A stretch of DNA of 64,000 nucleotides from Phaseolus vulgaris (Eukaryota > Streptophyta > Magnoliopsida > Fabales > Fabaceae). The stretch is from the NCBI RefSeq assembly GCF_000499845.2, contig NC_023749.2, forward strand, positions 31,658,753 through 31,722,752. The letters are read 5' to 3'. Below are positions 18,652-28,988 of this stretch, one piece after another; position 1 is the stretch's first letter, and each line of letters starts with the position of its first letter. The position numbers were made by a program, and so were the translations under genes. The notes beneath the pieces were generated by a model that was not told the origin of the DNA, made no database searches, and saw only the letters and a list, made by a program, of their open reading frames with translations.

Positions 18652-20516
18652 GAAGGTTTTGAAGAAACCGGATGTAGCTGGGAGGATGGTGAAGTGGGCG
18701 GTGGAACTGTCGGAATTCGACATCAAGTATGAGCCCCGGGGACCGATCAAGGGGCAAATCTTTGCCGATTTTGTGGTCGAGCTATCTTCCGGAACATCGC
18801 AAAACGCCAATGATGACTTTCGTTGGGTGCTCTCGGTGGATGGGTCGTCCAACCACCTTGGTAGCGGGGCTGGGGTTATTTTGGAGGGACCCAACGGGGT
18901 GTTGATAGAGCAATCACTGAGGTTCGCTTTTAAAGCAAGCAGAGTATGAGGCTTTGATCGCCGGTATTCTGTTGGCAAAGGAGATGGGGGAAAAGGTGCT
19001 GATGGCCAAAAGTGATTCGCTGTTGGTCACTGGGCAGGTAACTGGTGAGTTCCAAGTCAAAGATCCGCAGATGGCAGCCTACCTAGTGTACGTGCAAGAG
19101 TTAAGGAGATCCTTTGTTTTGTTTGAAGTGGTGCACGTGCCAAGAGAGCAGAATGCCCGAGCTGACTAGCTAGCCAAGCTCCCCAGTTCGGGCAAGGGAG
19201 GCAGACAGAGGACCGTTATTTAAGAAACTTTGAAGACCCCTCGGGCTTTGGTCGCAGATCACCAGGTCCTTCACGTTTGCAGATCGATGGAAAGGACGAC
19301 AAGGAGCCATAGATCTCTAACACAGGACCAGATATGTGGATAACGCCATACCAGCGCTACTTGGCAGATGGCGTGCTCCCAATGGACTCAACAGAGGCCA
19401 GAAAGATAAAGAAGAGCTCCAGCAAGTTTACCCTCATCGACGACGAGCTGTACAGGTTCGAATTTACACACCCTCTTCTTGTATGCGTACACGGAGAGAA
19501 TTGCACGTGAATTATGGCCGAGCTCCATGAAGGGATTTGTGGGAGCCACATTGGAGGTCGAGCTCTGGCGACAAGGACTGTCCGTGTAGGTTACTACTGG
19601 CCCACAATGAGGGAAGATTGCAAGAGATATGCCCAACGTTGCAAGCAATGCCAGCAGCACGCCGATTGGCACAAGGCGCCCCCAAAAGAGTTAAAGTCAA
19701 TCTACAGCCCCTGGCCGTTCCACACGTGGGGAATCGACATTCTGGGGCCCTTCCCGTTGGCGATCAGGCAAATGAAGTATTTGGTTGTGGCGATCGAATA
19801 CTTCACGAAATGGATTGAGGAAGAACCAGTAGCCCAGATCATCGTGCACAAAATCCAGAGTTTCGTGTGGAAGAATATTGTGTGTCGCAAGTCACCTGTT
19901 GAAGAAGCTGTGCGAGGACATCGGGACACAACAGGTGTTTGCTTCCGTGGAACACCCGCAAACGAATGGGCAAGTGGAGTCCGCTAATCAGGTCCTGCTG
20001 AGATGCTTGAAGAGGAGGTTGGAAAAGGCCAAAGGGTCTTGGGCGGAGGAAGTTCCCCGCATAGTGTAGGCATATCATACCACTGAGCAATCGGGAACCC
20101 ATGAAACCCCGTTTGGCTTAGTGTATGGATGCGATGCGATGATTCCAGTCGAAATCCATGATAGTTTGCCGAGATTCCAGAACTTCATTACGGAAGACTC
20201 GAACGAAGAAAGGAGAATGAACTTGGATTTGCTGGACGAGGTCAGGGAGGAAGCACGAGTGAAGGCCGATGCAGTAAAGAGAAGAGTTGAGCGCAAGTAC
20301 AACTCTAAGATAAAGCCGAGGCGGTTCAGTGATGGCGACCTGGTGATGAGGAAGGCCCACCAGTACGAGATGGAGAACAAATTGTCACCCAAGTGGACAG
20401 GACCGTTTAGAATAACCGAAGCACTCGGGAACGGCGCTTACCGCTTGGAGACGCTGGAAGGAGGGATGATTCCTCGCACTTGGAATGCCACCCATCTCAA
20501 GTTTTATTACAGTTAA
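18652..20516 (+). pseudogene. pol: E3 archaeal-type RNase H and integrase
   Basis: It resumes after S2 with KKPDVAGRMVKWAVELSEFD, then the second RNase H (SVDGSSNHLGSGAGV; KSDSLLVTGQV), the integrase zinc finger (ELHEGICGSHIGGRAL; CKQCQQHADWHK) and the core (WGIDILGPFPLAIRQ; EHPQTNGQVESAN). A small deletion at about 18941 removes part of the Asn-Asn-Gln-Ala-Glu block of the RNase H. Further lesions are TAG after ARAD (19167-19169), a stop before IMAELHEG (about 19508-19510), a ~47-bp deletion at about 19888 removing the second catalytic Asp (DNGTQF), and TAG within IVWAYHTT. The stop is at 20514-20516. Dead integrase. Confidence 0.85.
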
Positions 20517-20578
20517 GGCGTTGTAAGTAGAAATTAACTCGAACAATTTAAGATGTTTCAGTTTAAACAATTTTTCAA

Positions 20579-20633
20579 GGGGGCACTCTTTTTCCCTAAG
20601 GAGGGTTTTAATGAGGCCACCCAATAAAGAAGG
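20579..20633 (+). terminator. Conserved hairpin and AATAAA block after E3 pol
   Basis: Begins about 60 bp after the pol stop. It reads GGGGGCACTCTTTTTCCC, then the stem CCCTAAGGAGGG, then TTTTAATGAGGCCACCC and AATAAA at 20623-20628. Same block as in E6 on the other strand. Probable polyadenylation region of a pol transcript. Confidence 0.55.
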
Positions 20634-20779
20634 TTTCGAAGTTTATCGAAGTTTCCCAGTTATTAAGTTTGCATGCTCATCGTTTTCTAAGTTTTTGCGA
20701 AGGGACTTTATCGCCCCTATGTAGTTATAAACAATGGTAAATCCAAATCGCATGCATCCAGTACAAAGTTTTTAAAGTA

Positions 20780-21260
20780 TGAAGTTCAAAACCCTCATCG
20801 CTACCCGGCGATCAGAGGTGCAAGTTAAAGTTTTCAGTCCTCATCGCCACTTGGCGATCGGAGGCACAGGAGTAAGGTTTCTTTAAAGACCTCCTCGCCT
20901 TAAGCGAGCGTAGGCGAGAAAGAGATGGAAAAGACCTCCTCGTCTCGAGCGAGTGTTGGTGAGAAAGAGATCAAAAGACCTCCTCGCCTTGAGCGAGCGT
21001 AGGCGAGAAAGAGATTGAAAAGACCTCCTCGCCTCGAGCGAGTGTAGGCGAGAACAAAGTCAAAAGACCTCCTCGCCTCGAGCGAGCGTAGGCGAGAAAA
21101 GATTAAAGCCCTCCTCGCCCTGAGCGAGTACAGGCAAGAGCTGATCACAAGACCTCTTTGCGTAAGCAAATTGAGGCAAGTTGAAAGCCCTCAATGCACC
21201 CAGGGGGGGGAGGAGATGTAACCCCTGGGCAAGTCGAGGCATCAGGAAAAGTCCTTCTCA
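20780..21260. repeat. Hairpin minisatellite in the E3 3' noncoding region
   Basis: Two kinds of unit. First, 'cctcatcgc..ggcgatc' units (about 20790-20870). Then about six units of 36-42 bp built on CTCGCC...GAGCGAG...GGCGAG followed by AAAGAG (20885-21120), ending in degenerate units to 21260. Each unit can fold on CTCGCC/GGCGAG arms. The reverse complement matches the array of E6 (35985-36760), so it is a family feature and not a local expansion. Confidence 0.8.
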
Positions 21261-22089
21261 CCCCCGAGTGAGTTCAGGCAAGATGAAGCTGAAAAGTCAG
21301 GGGTGTTAATAGTCTTAAGTATGGGAAAGGAGGGTTGGAGATAAACTCCTTTCCCCTTGAGTGAAACGCCAATATTGACCTAGTAAGACCAATTAAATTA
21401 GAAGTTAAAGGGTGGTTGGGGGAGGTTCGCTGAGGACACCTCACCAATTAAATCGTTGTTCTAAAACTCAGGGAGGTAGAGAAGGATCCGAAAGGCGGCT
21501 CTACCCCCAGATGAGGGAACAATGATTTAAGCTATCTCAGGTTAAGAACTCGGGGAAGGTAGAGGGAGAACCGAAAGGCAGCTCTCCTTCCAGACGAGCA
21601 AAGAGGAAGTCATAAGGCGATCCCGCAGGGGACATTTCCAGTCAAGGGAAAATGGCATTGCCGAAAGCCCATGGCTGGGAATTGAAATAGAAAGAGCATT
21701 ACACGGCGAGAGCCAGATCAACGAAGTTTTGGGTGATAACGTGGAAATACGGTTGCCCTTTGGCAGATCGGGCGAATGAGATTGCAGATACTAAGATTGA
21801 CCTACGCCCTCATCGCCAAGTAAGTGATCTTGCGTTAAACGTTATTGTTACAGACTAACCGTTTGTTTAAGTTAAGTTGATTTCCAGAGAATTAAGCGTC
21901 AGTTCGTGCTAAGTTAATTGGCTTGGGTAGAAACCAACCAGTTATAGACGATCGCACAACAGATAAAGTTAGAGCCACGTATATTCACGCATGTCAAAAC
22001 TGTTTGAGTAGAATGAAAATTATTACATATATCAAAGTTCAATACGAGAGGTTTCAGGGTGATAAAATTGAAGTGGCAGATGGGAGCAG
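21261..22089. other. E3 noncoding region before the antisense gene end
   Basis: A/G-rich sequence with two diffuse repeats of 'gggaggtagagaaggatccgaaaggcggctct' type (about 21465-21510 and 21550-21600). No ORF with recognisable content. It corresponds in position to 35418-35985 of E6 but I cannot align it by eye. Confidence 0.4.
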
Positions 22090-24193
22090 TTAAGTTGAAG
22101 GCATAATTTTGCCATCCACCACTTCGTTGTACACTGAAAACTCAGAGAGGTCGAGATCGGGAAATTTGCAAGCAAACTGCTCCAAAGCTGCTCCAAAGCC
22201 GGAAGTAAGAACTTGGGCAGCCTCAAGCTGAAGCTCGTCGATCTTTGCCTTGAACCCGTTGTTCTCTTCACGTACCCGGGTGATTTCAAGTTGAAGCTCG
22301 TCGACCTTTTGCTCGAATCCGCTGTTCTCCTCACGAACTCGGGCAAGCTCGGTAGCTGTCTCACTCAGATCTTTGGCTGCCTTATCCCGATCCTGCTCGA
22401 CCTTGCCCAAAAGAGTTTCCCGCTCGGTCGACCTTTTTTTCCAGTTTGGACATTTGATCTGCGTCGGACCTTTGGGCCTCCTCCAACTCTGCGATTCGCT
22501 TCCTCATAGGAACGATTCTGCTCTCCAGCTCAACGGCATCCTGAAGCTTGTCGTGCAGCTTCTTGCGCAATTCTTTCTTGTCCTTACGCAAGCTTCGGAG
22601 CTCTTCGTTGAGAGCGTTCTCGATCCGCGAGAACTCTAGGCCCTGCATCATCATGTCGCACTTGACTTTCTCGGCCTCGGCTCTCGCGGTGCTTGCCATC
22701 TCCTGATGGATGCGGCAATCGAGCTCAAGTTTCTCCAAGGAGCCTTTCAGCCCTTCGGCGACGATTTGAGGGAGGCATTCGTCGGCCATGGCGTGTAGGT
22801 GCACGTTGAAAGTTCTCAAGGCTTCTTGGGGGGAAGCTGGGACGCCCGGTGTTGGAGGAGGAGGTGGGGGTTGGTGCTCACCACCACCCTCGCAAGGTTG
22901 GATGGCAAGGGGAGCCTCGAGGCGTGGTGGTGAGGCTGGTAGTTCTATTGCTGCCTGGGATGAAGCTTGTGTATCGACAAGCTGTTCAGGCGCAGCTTCA
23001 GCAGCCGAGGTGTTGGAGGCGAGAACGTCCCCAGCGGACTCGAAGGGCGTGGAGGCGCTGGGGGATTCTCGGTGTAGTTAGGAGCGGCGACCTCAGCTGC
23101 TGGTAGCTCAGTTGCAATTCCTCTTTTCCTCTTGCAGATCAGCCCGTCCTCGGTACTCTCATCAGCTTCATCCTCTGAAACAACCCTGGGGGCCTTCCTC
23201 TTAGCCCTTTTGGATTGTAATTTCTTCCGCTAGGGGGCGGGAAGAGCAGCGGCGTTGGATGGGTCCACCAGCGGAGACTCGCCTCGGGCGGCGGCGGCTT
23301 CGGCGACTGAGTTTGGAACGGTTTGAGAGCCCGCCGCAAGTTTGTGGAGTTTGGCTATGGAGCGCAGCTCAGTCATCCTGTCTTTTCCTAGCATCATATG
23401 TGCACAAAGAGGTCAACAATTACAAACCAGTGCAGAGATTCAACAGGCGATGAGGCATAGGAAAACAAACAGTGTAAGTCAATGCATGGAATAAGTTAAA
23501 ACTATGCGCTAACCAGAACAGTGGCTCCTAAGTAAAAACAAGGTTAGGGGAATTCGAGCCAGGGATAGGACTTAAAGACGAACCTATGTGGGCATCCAGT
23601 TGACCTTCGTGGAACTCAAAGGTGATGATGGAGGAGGTGGCCAAGGTCACGTTGGAGGAGGCAACTCCCTTCCAGAACTTGCATAAGTCCTTGTCAAGCT
23701 CCCCCATCTTCTCCAACCCCCTAGCCCTCCTGAAGCTAGTCTCCTTTTTTCCCTTGTTCACCCAGTACAGGGGGAAGTCGTCGAGGAGGGTGGGGTCTTG
23801 AGCGTTGCAGCACACGCGTACGAACTTCCCTTTCCAGTCCTTATAGGATTGCTGGAAGATGGAGAGGATGGACCTCCCTGCAACCCCATTGAGGCTTACC
23901 CATAGGCGATCACCCGGGTTTTTAGCCTCGAACAGGAAGAGAAAAACGTCCACTGAAGCCGGATGCCCCAAGTGCGCGCAGATTATTTGATATGCCCTAA
24001 CGAACGCCCAGCCATTGGGATGAAGCTGGGCGAGGGCTATGTCAAGCTCCGTCAGAAGCTCCCTCTCAAAGCGAGCGAAGGGAAAGCGAAGCTTGACTTT
24101 TTGAACATGGTGGCATAGATAAAACAGAAGGGTCCGTCGTCGCTTCCCTGATTGTCAGCACAAATGGGTTCCCTGCGAGGGCAAGGACGAACG
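22090..24193 (-). pseudogene. E3 antisense accessory gene, two exons, multiply broken
   Basis: Exon 1 (about 24193 to 23584, minus) holds the gypsy-type transposon domain: PNGWAFVRAYQ, HPASVDVFLFLFEAKNPGD, IFQQSYKDWKGKFVRVCC and FPLYWVNKGKK. Its N-terminus is lost at 24193. A phase-1 intron of 195 bp (23583-23389) joins exon 2 (23388-22090), which starts around MTELRSIAKLHK. Exon 2 has a basic segment (RKKLQSKRAKRK), a Pro-rich part and a coiled coil ending ALEQFACKFPDLDLSE...VVDGKIMP. Exon 2 has an in-frame TAG near 23230 and frameshifts, one near 22430 inside the coiled coil. Structure and C-terminus match the E6 gene. The 90 bp at 24194-24283 next to the following LTR are unassigned. Confidence 0.75.
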
Positions 24194-24283
24194 AACAGCA
24201 AAGAAACAAATGAATCGAAACAATACTCATAAGAACTGAAAATGCCGAACAGAAATTCAAGAGAAACAAGCTAAGATATGAAC

Positions 24284-25536
24284 TGTTCCGTCCAGTTGAC
24301 CTGGGACGTCTTCGTGCGCGACGTCAACTGTCAGCTAGGGACTCCTTCCCACTGATTACCTGTGGATTCCTGCAAAGAAGGACAAAAGGGCGCCCTAGCG
24401 GCCGTTTGCACTCCGACGCTCAAGTCAGCCAGCAAGAAACACCAAAAACTATGCACCTCCGTATCGGAGCACCGCGTATGGCACTCAGAAGGTGGTAAAA
24501 AGGAAACTGTGTCTAGTGTGTATTTTCTCGTTCCAGCAAAGATCTTTCCCTAGTCCCTTGTGCGTAACCTCAAGGCTCGAGCAAGCAACTAGAGAGTTTC
24601 TGGGAAATTTGCCAAAAGTTCGAACCTTGTTTCCAACATTCTCAGCGCTATTTAAACTGCCCAAGCATTTAAAGCGCCTTAAAGCGCTTTTAATCACGAA
24701 ACGTAACGCACTTAATTAACGCGTCTAATTAGAAAACGTAACGCATTTAAGACGTTGAAACGCTTGGGAGCCTTTATAGTACCTTAAATGCTCGAAACAG
24801 AAACCGTATTGAATGACTTTAATTACCTGGTACCTGACTAAATGGCGTTTCTATTCTGACCTGGCTGTCGCACACGTGGAGGGCCTCACGACGCCATGAC
24901 CCCATCTGGGGAGTTTCTGCCCATCTGGGGACATTTCTACGTGTGAGTCCTCCTGCTTGGGAGTGCTACCGCGCAAGGGGTGACTTTTTGGGTGCCAACT
25001 CATGCCCCCAATCTTCTAGTCACTCACTTTGAGAGCGTATCTGCCTTCCTCTCGTACCCTGCACCTGGCTCCCCTGGGCGTGACCCTCCCCTTGAGTCGT
25101 ATCTGTCCCAAAGGCGTCTCTGAGGCGGCAGGGGTACTTCACGAGTCAGGCTGCCCTACACTGGTGCTATCACTATGGCCTTGAAGCCACCTTTTCCTTC
25201 TCTTTATCACTATTCCCTGGTTATCAGGGGTCTGAGGCCTTCCCACGGCGTCGCCCCCTCCATGGTCTTTCCTACCCATGGGCGTCGGGGAGTGGCGCTG
25301 TGGTCACCTTGCTTTTGTGTCATTCCACCTTGGCGACACCCTGCTAGGCGACGCCTTATCTTGGCGACGCCCTGCTAGGCGACGCCTTATCTTGGCGATG
25401 CTTCCTCTTGGCGACGCTTCCTCTTGGCGACGCCTGCGCTTGGCGTCACCCCACCTGGGCGACGCCTTACGTTGCGTTTGACCTCGACGCTGACTTTGAC
25501 CTTGACTTCGTCAACGCCCGGGTACGGGACGGTACA
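24284..25536 (-). repeat. LTR at the left of E4 (3' LTR, 1253 bp)
   Basis: TGTTCCGTCC...GGTACGGGACGGTACA, followed at 25537-25550 by the polypurine tract (CAAGCCCCCCAGTC on +). This makes it the 3' LTR of a minus-strand element. It shares variants with the LTR at 54978-56138 (GACCTGGGACG; CAAAGAAGGACAAAAGGGCG; AACT...CACCTCCGTATCGGA), so the two are probably one pair. The flanking pentamers differ, TGAAC on the left and CCTTC on the right, so a simple insertion is not shown. Confidence 0.8.
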
Positions 25537-25918
25537 CAAGCCCCCCAGTCTTAAGCTGATGACTTGTCTTCAGCGAAAAGACTAAGGCCTCGCCCACGCC
25601 ATCTACGTGGCACCCGGTGATGTGTCATTCTTTCTGACGTGGCAACCTTGAAAACATTCACGTGACACTCTCTGAAACGGGGAAACAACACTTTTTGGGC
25701 CACGCTTAATCGTGTGCCACGTGGTTCATCACGCGGTCATCCCTAAGAGCCTCTTGCGCTCCCCTTGAGCGCCCAATCCCTTGCACGCGGCGCAATCAAA
25801 CGGTCCCCAATTAACGCCCCTTGAGTTGCAGGTGTAACTTTTAAGTTACCCAAACCCCGCGCTTGAAACTACTGTTACATCCACTTTCTCTGCCTTTCTT
25901 CACTGTTCATCTTCTTCG
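25537..25918 (+). promoter_or_regulatory. Polypurine tract and antisense-gene leader remnant of E4
   Basis: It parallels the first 380 bp of the leaders at 3579 and 26105: 'cttaagctgatgacttgtc', a TGACGTGG site, GCCACGTGG near 25727, and the 'actgttcatcttct' block just before an expected antisense gene start. It stops abruptly at about 25918, where a truncated E5 LTR begins. The antisense gene and the 3' half of pol of E4 are gone, most simply by one deletion spanning E4 sequence and the start of the E5 LTR. Confidence 0.6.
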
Positions 25919-26104
25919 TTGACTTAATGATATTTGATCTTGGCAACGCCTTCACCTAGGCGACGCCTTGCCTTGGCGACGCTTCCTCTTGGCGATGCTG
26001 GCACTTGGCGTCTCTCCACCCAGGCGACGCCCTGCGTTGACTTTGACTCTCCAGGTGTTGACTTTGACCTTGACTTAGTCAACGCCCGGATACGGGACGG
26101 TACA
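25919..26104 (-). repeat. 3' LTR of E5, only the last 186 bp
   Basis: From TTGACTTAATGATATTTGA it follows the right LTR (50502-50719) except for two missing 17-bp GCGACGCCCTCGTCGG units and scattered changes. It ends GGGACGGTACA at 26104. The first ~1 kb of the LTR is deleted. Confidence 0.85.
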
Positions 26105-26828
26105 CAAGCCCCCCAGTCTTAAGCCGAAGACTTGTCTTCAGCGCAAAGACTAAGGCCTCGCCCACGCCGTCCACGTGCCATCCTGATGACGTGTCATTCC
26201 CTGCTGACTCAACAATTCTTCGAATTACTGATGTGACACTTTCTGAACCACAGGGGTGTTCTTAATGGCTGATTGGACATCCTCTGAAGCGGGAAAAATA
26301 ATGCCCTTTGGGGCTACGCTTAATCGCGTGCCACGTGGTTCATCGTGCGGTCATCTTTAAGAACCTCTTGCGCTCCCCTTGAGCGTTTAATCCTGCAACA
26401 CGTGGCATCATCACACGGTCATCATTTGTTGTCCCTCGCGCTTCTCGTAACGTTTAAGTTACCGAAACCCCGCGCTTGCAACCACTGTTACATCCACTTT
26501 CTCTGCCCTTCCTCACTGTTCATCTTCTCTGAATCCCTTTTCTCACGACCCCTGCTCATTCGTGCTTCCGCTCTCCACGCCCTTCAGCCCCCAAAGGTAC
26601 GGTTTTCCCCCTCCTTGATGATTCTCTTCACTGCATGAACTGCCTGGGACTGTCCATATTACTGCATTTCTTTGGATATCGTTTCTATGCTCCTTCGTTC
26701 CTCTCGTTCCCCTTTGCTCTCGTGTGGGTAGGGCTCTCCTAGGATTCTTCCATTTTTTCCCCTTTTCTTCTCCCCACCCCTTTTCTCTGAACCCTTTCTT
26801 TTTCTTTTGATCTTCAGCTTTGGCATCG
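26105..26828 (+). promoter_or_regulatory. Polypurine tract and promoter-like leader of E5 antisense gene 1
   Basis: The polypurine tract (minus strand) is at 26118-26105. The leader carries TGACGTGTCA near 26188, CTGACTCA, GCCACGTGG near 26330 and ACACGTGG near 26399, in the same order as in E2. A CT-rich run (about 26690-26815) precedes the ATG. It is the best-conserved noncoding block shared by E2 and E5, which argues for function. Confidence 0.55.
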
Positions 26829-28988
26829 ATGGCGAAAACTAAGACCGCCGCGCCTCCCCCGCTCCCTAAGTCTTATTATAAGGGCGAATACGACTGGGCC
26901 CCCGACGATCTTCTCGACGAATGCTCCCTCCTAAACTCTGTTGAGGACGTGGAGGCTCACAGGGGGGACCCTGCGCTTTATAATTTCAACGCCTTTCATA
27001 AAAATCACGACTCCCAAGTCCTGGTATGCCGGGTGCGACCTGGGATGCCCGTTTGTGCGGACTCAAGAGACACTGGGGGAAGCCCCTTCTTCTTCCTTTA
27101 TCAAATGGTACTCAAGAGAGTGGGCTTGCGTCTGCCCCTTACTTCCTTCGAGAAAGAACTGCTTACAGAGATAAACACCGCCCCAGCCCAGCTCCACCCC
27201 AACAGCTGGGCTTTCGTAAGGGGGTTTCAGATTCTCTGCGGATATCTAGGTGTCCCCTCTTCCGTAGACGTTTTTCTTCACTTTTTCGAGGTAAAGAAAC
27301 AGGGGAAGAGCCTATGGATGAGCTTTTCTGGCATCGCCGGGCGCATCATCCTTACGCTCTTCCAAAATTCGTTCAAAGGATGGAAAGGGAAATTCTTCAA
27401 AGTACGTGCGACCAAGCGCGATCCTACCATCCTAGAGGGCTTTCCCCTATACTAGACGGATAAGCCCATAACCATGAAGGCCCTGGCTTTGGATGAGCTT
27501 ACCCCCTCCGACCGGGACGTGTGCAAAGCCTTGGCGGGACTGGGGGTAGTCTTCGATACCGCCAAACTCATCGCGAACGAATTCAACGCCCATGGGCTTT
27601 CTACCTACTTTGGTATCTGCCTTTGATTGTTTATAATGCATTAGCTGTTGTGGTTATCTGCGTGTGTCTGGCCATAGAATTTCCCTTCTGCTTTATCTGA
27701 ACTAACCTTTACTCTACTATTTTTCGCTGCTGCAGGTTCAGTGATGACTTCCTCGAGGCAGCTTGCTCTTGCCAAATTTTTGAAGAAGGCAAAATCTACC
27801 AAAGAGGGTGGGGACGCCGCCGCCTCTGACGTGCCCACCGTCGCTTCCCTGCCGATTCCTCCACCGTCTGCTTCTCCTCTTCCCATTGCCGCGGTTCCAT
27901 TAGCCATGGCTTCGACCCCTGCCTCAGCACGCCCTAACAAAGGAAAAAGGGTGCTGATAGTAGATTCTGACAGGGAAGACTCGGGTACTGCCCTGGTTTC
28001 CCATAAGAGGAGGGCTACGGGCCTCCCTGCCTCACCCGCTGCGCCCCCTGGTGATGGGAACTCTCTCAGGGACGATCCTCCTAGTGCCACATCACCGCCA
28101 CCTCCACCAGCCCACGAGGAATGAGAGGAAAGGATTGACTCGGTTCCCCCGCTCTCGCCGTTGCCGCGTCGTGATGCAGCTGAGGCCTCGGGCTCCGCCC
28201 CACCTGTATCAGTGCCTGCCTCGACTTCTCGCAAACCCCGAATTCCTCGCCCCATTCATAGGGAGTTGACGCAGGGCTTCACCGAAGGAATGTCGCCGAC
28301 TGATCCCCAAAATGGGGGAGGCATGCCTTATTATATGGGGGCATTCCTGGCGGTGGCAATCAAGTGGCGCACTCAGGCTCGAAATGCTATCAAAGGGAGG
28401 GAGGCTCTCCGCAAGCTGAGACAAGAGGTGGGGGCGTTGAAGGAGGAAAAACAAAACTGGGGGCTCAAGGAGGAAGCTTCCCAATCTTTGCTAAAGTTGG
28501 CCCATGAGGGCAGGGAAGGGGCTGAGGCGTACGCGCGAGAACTGGAACAGGCGCATGCCGCTCAACTAGCCCAGCTCACCTCTTGCCAAATCCAAAACAT
28601 TGGCCTCCAAGAGGCAGCTCTTACATCCGAAGTGCAGCGAAGAAAACTTGAAGAGCTGGATGCTGCTTGGAGGCAGAAGCTAGGTGAGAGAGAGGGCGCC
28701 TTGGCTGCGAAGGTTGAAGCTTTGAGCCTTCTCCAAGCCGAGGCTAACAAGCTCCGTGTGGAGAAGGAATTTCTGGAGAAGCAATTGACATCCAAGGACT
28801 CTAGGGTTGCGGAACTAGAGGGAGAGGTCCAAGAATTGACCGGGGAGATGGCGGGGGCGTTTGAAGAGGGCTTCCAATAGGCTCTGACTCAGGCGTCCTA
28901 CGAGAACCCTGGCATCAATGTTTCAAACTGCGACCCCACACACCATGTCGTCAACGGGAAGGTCGTGCCCATGGACTTGGATGACTGA
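26829..28988 (+). pseudogene. First antisense accessory gene of E5, full length with three stops
   Basis: Start MAKTKTAAPP at 26829. Exon 1 (26829-27612) is the complete gypsy-type transposon domain. TGG to TAG at 27453-27455 interrupts FPLYW. A 123-bp phase-1 intron (27613-27735) is followed by exon 2 (27736-28988) from SVMTSSRQ. Exon 2 has an Ala/Ser/Pro-rich region with basic patch SHKRRA, the segment SRKPRIPRPIHRELTQGFTE, then a coiled coil of about 170 residues (RNAIKGREALRKLRQE to GEMAGAFEEGFQ) and a tail ending VVNGKVVPMDLDD. Further stops are TGA at 28122-28124 (CGA in E2) and TAG at 28878-28880 (GAG in E2). This copy shows the ancestral C-terminus missing from E2. Predicted ~680 aa if unbroken. 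Confidence 0.8.

Larger units (their letters stand above)
13154..24283 (+). mobile_element. E3: old Tat-type Ty3/gypsy element in + orientation, heavily interrupted
   Basis: Contains gag (from mid-domain), protease, RT, RNase H and integrase on the plus strand to 20516, then hairpin repeats, then an antisense accessory gene on the minus strand (24193-22090). It resembles E6 in both coding and noncoding parts, but with many lesions. Its 5' LTR and gag start were lost where E2 joins, and its 3' LTR is lost where an E4-type LTR begins at 24284. Two solo LTRs with perfect 5-bp duplications sit in gag (13685-14983) and in pol (17362-18651). Confidence 0.85.

Noticed and set aside
22213..23106. Long plus-strand ORFs opposite the E3 antisense gene
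   Set aside because: They are mirror frames of the minus-strand coiled-coil exon and show no independent domain.
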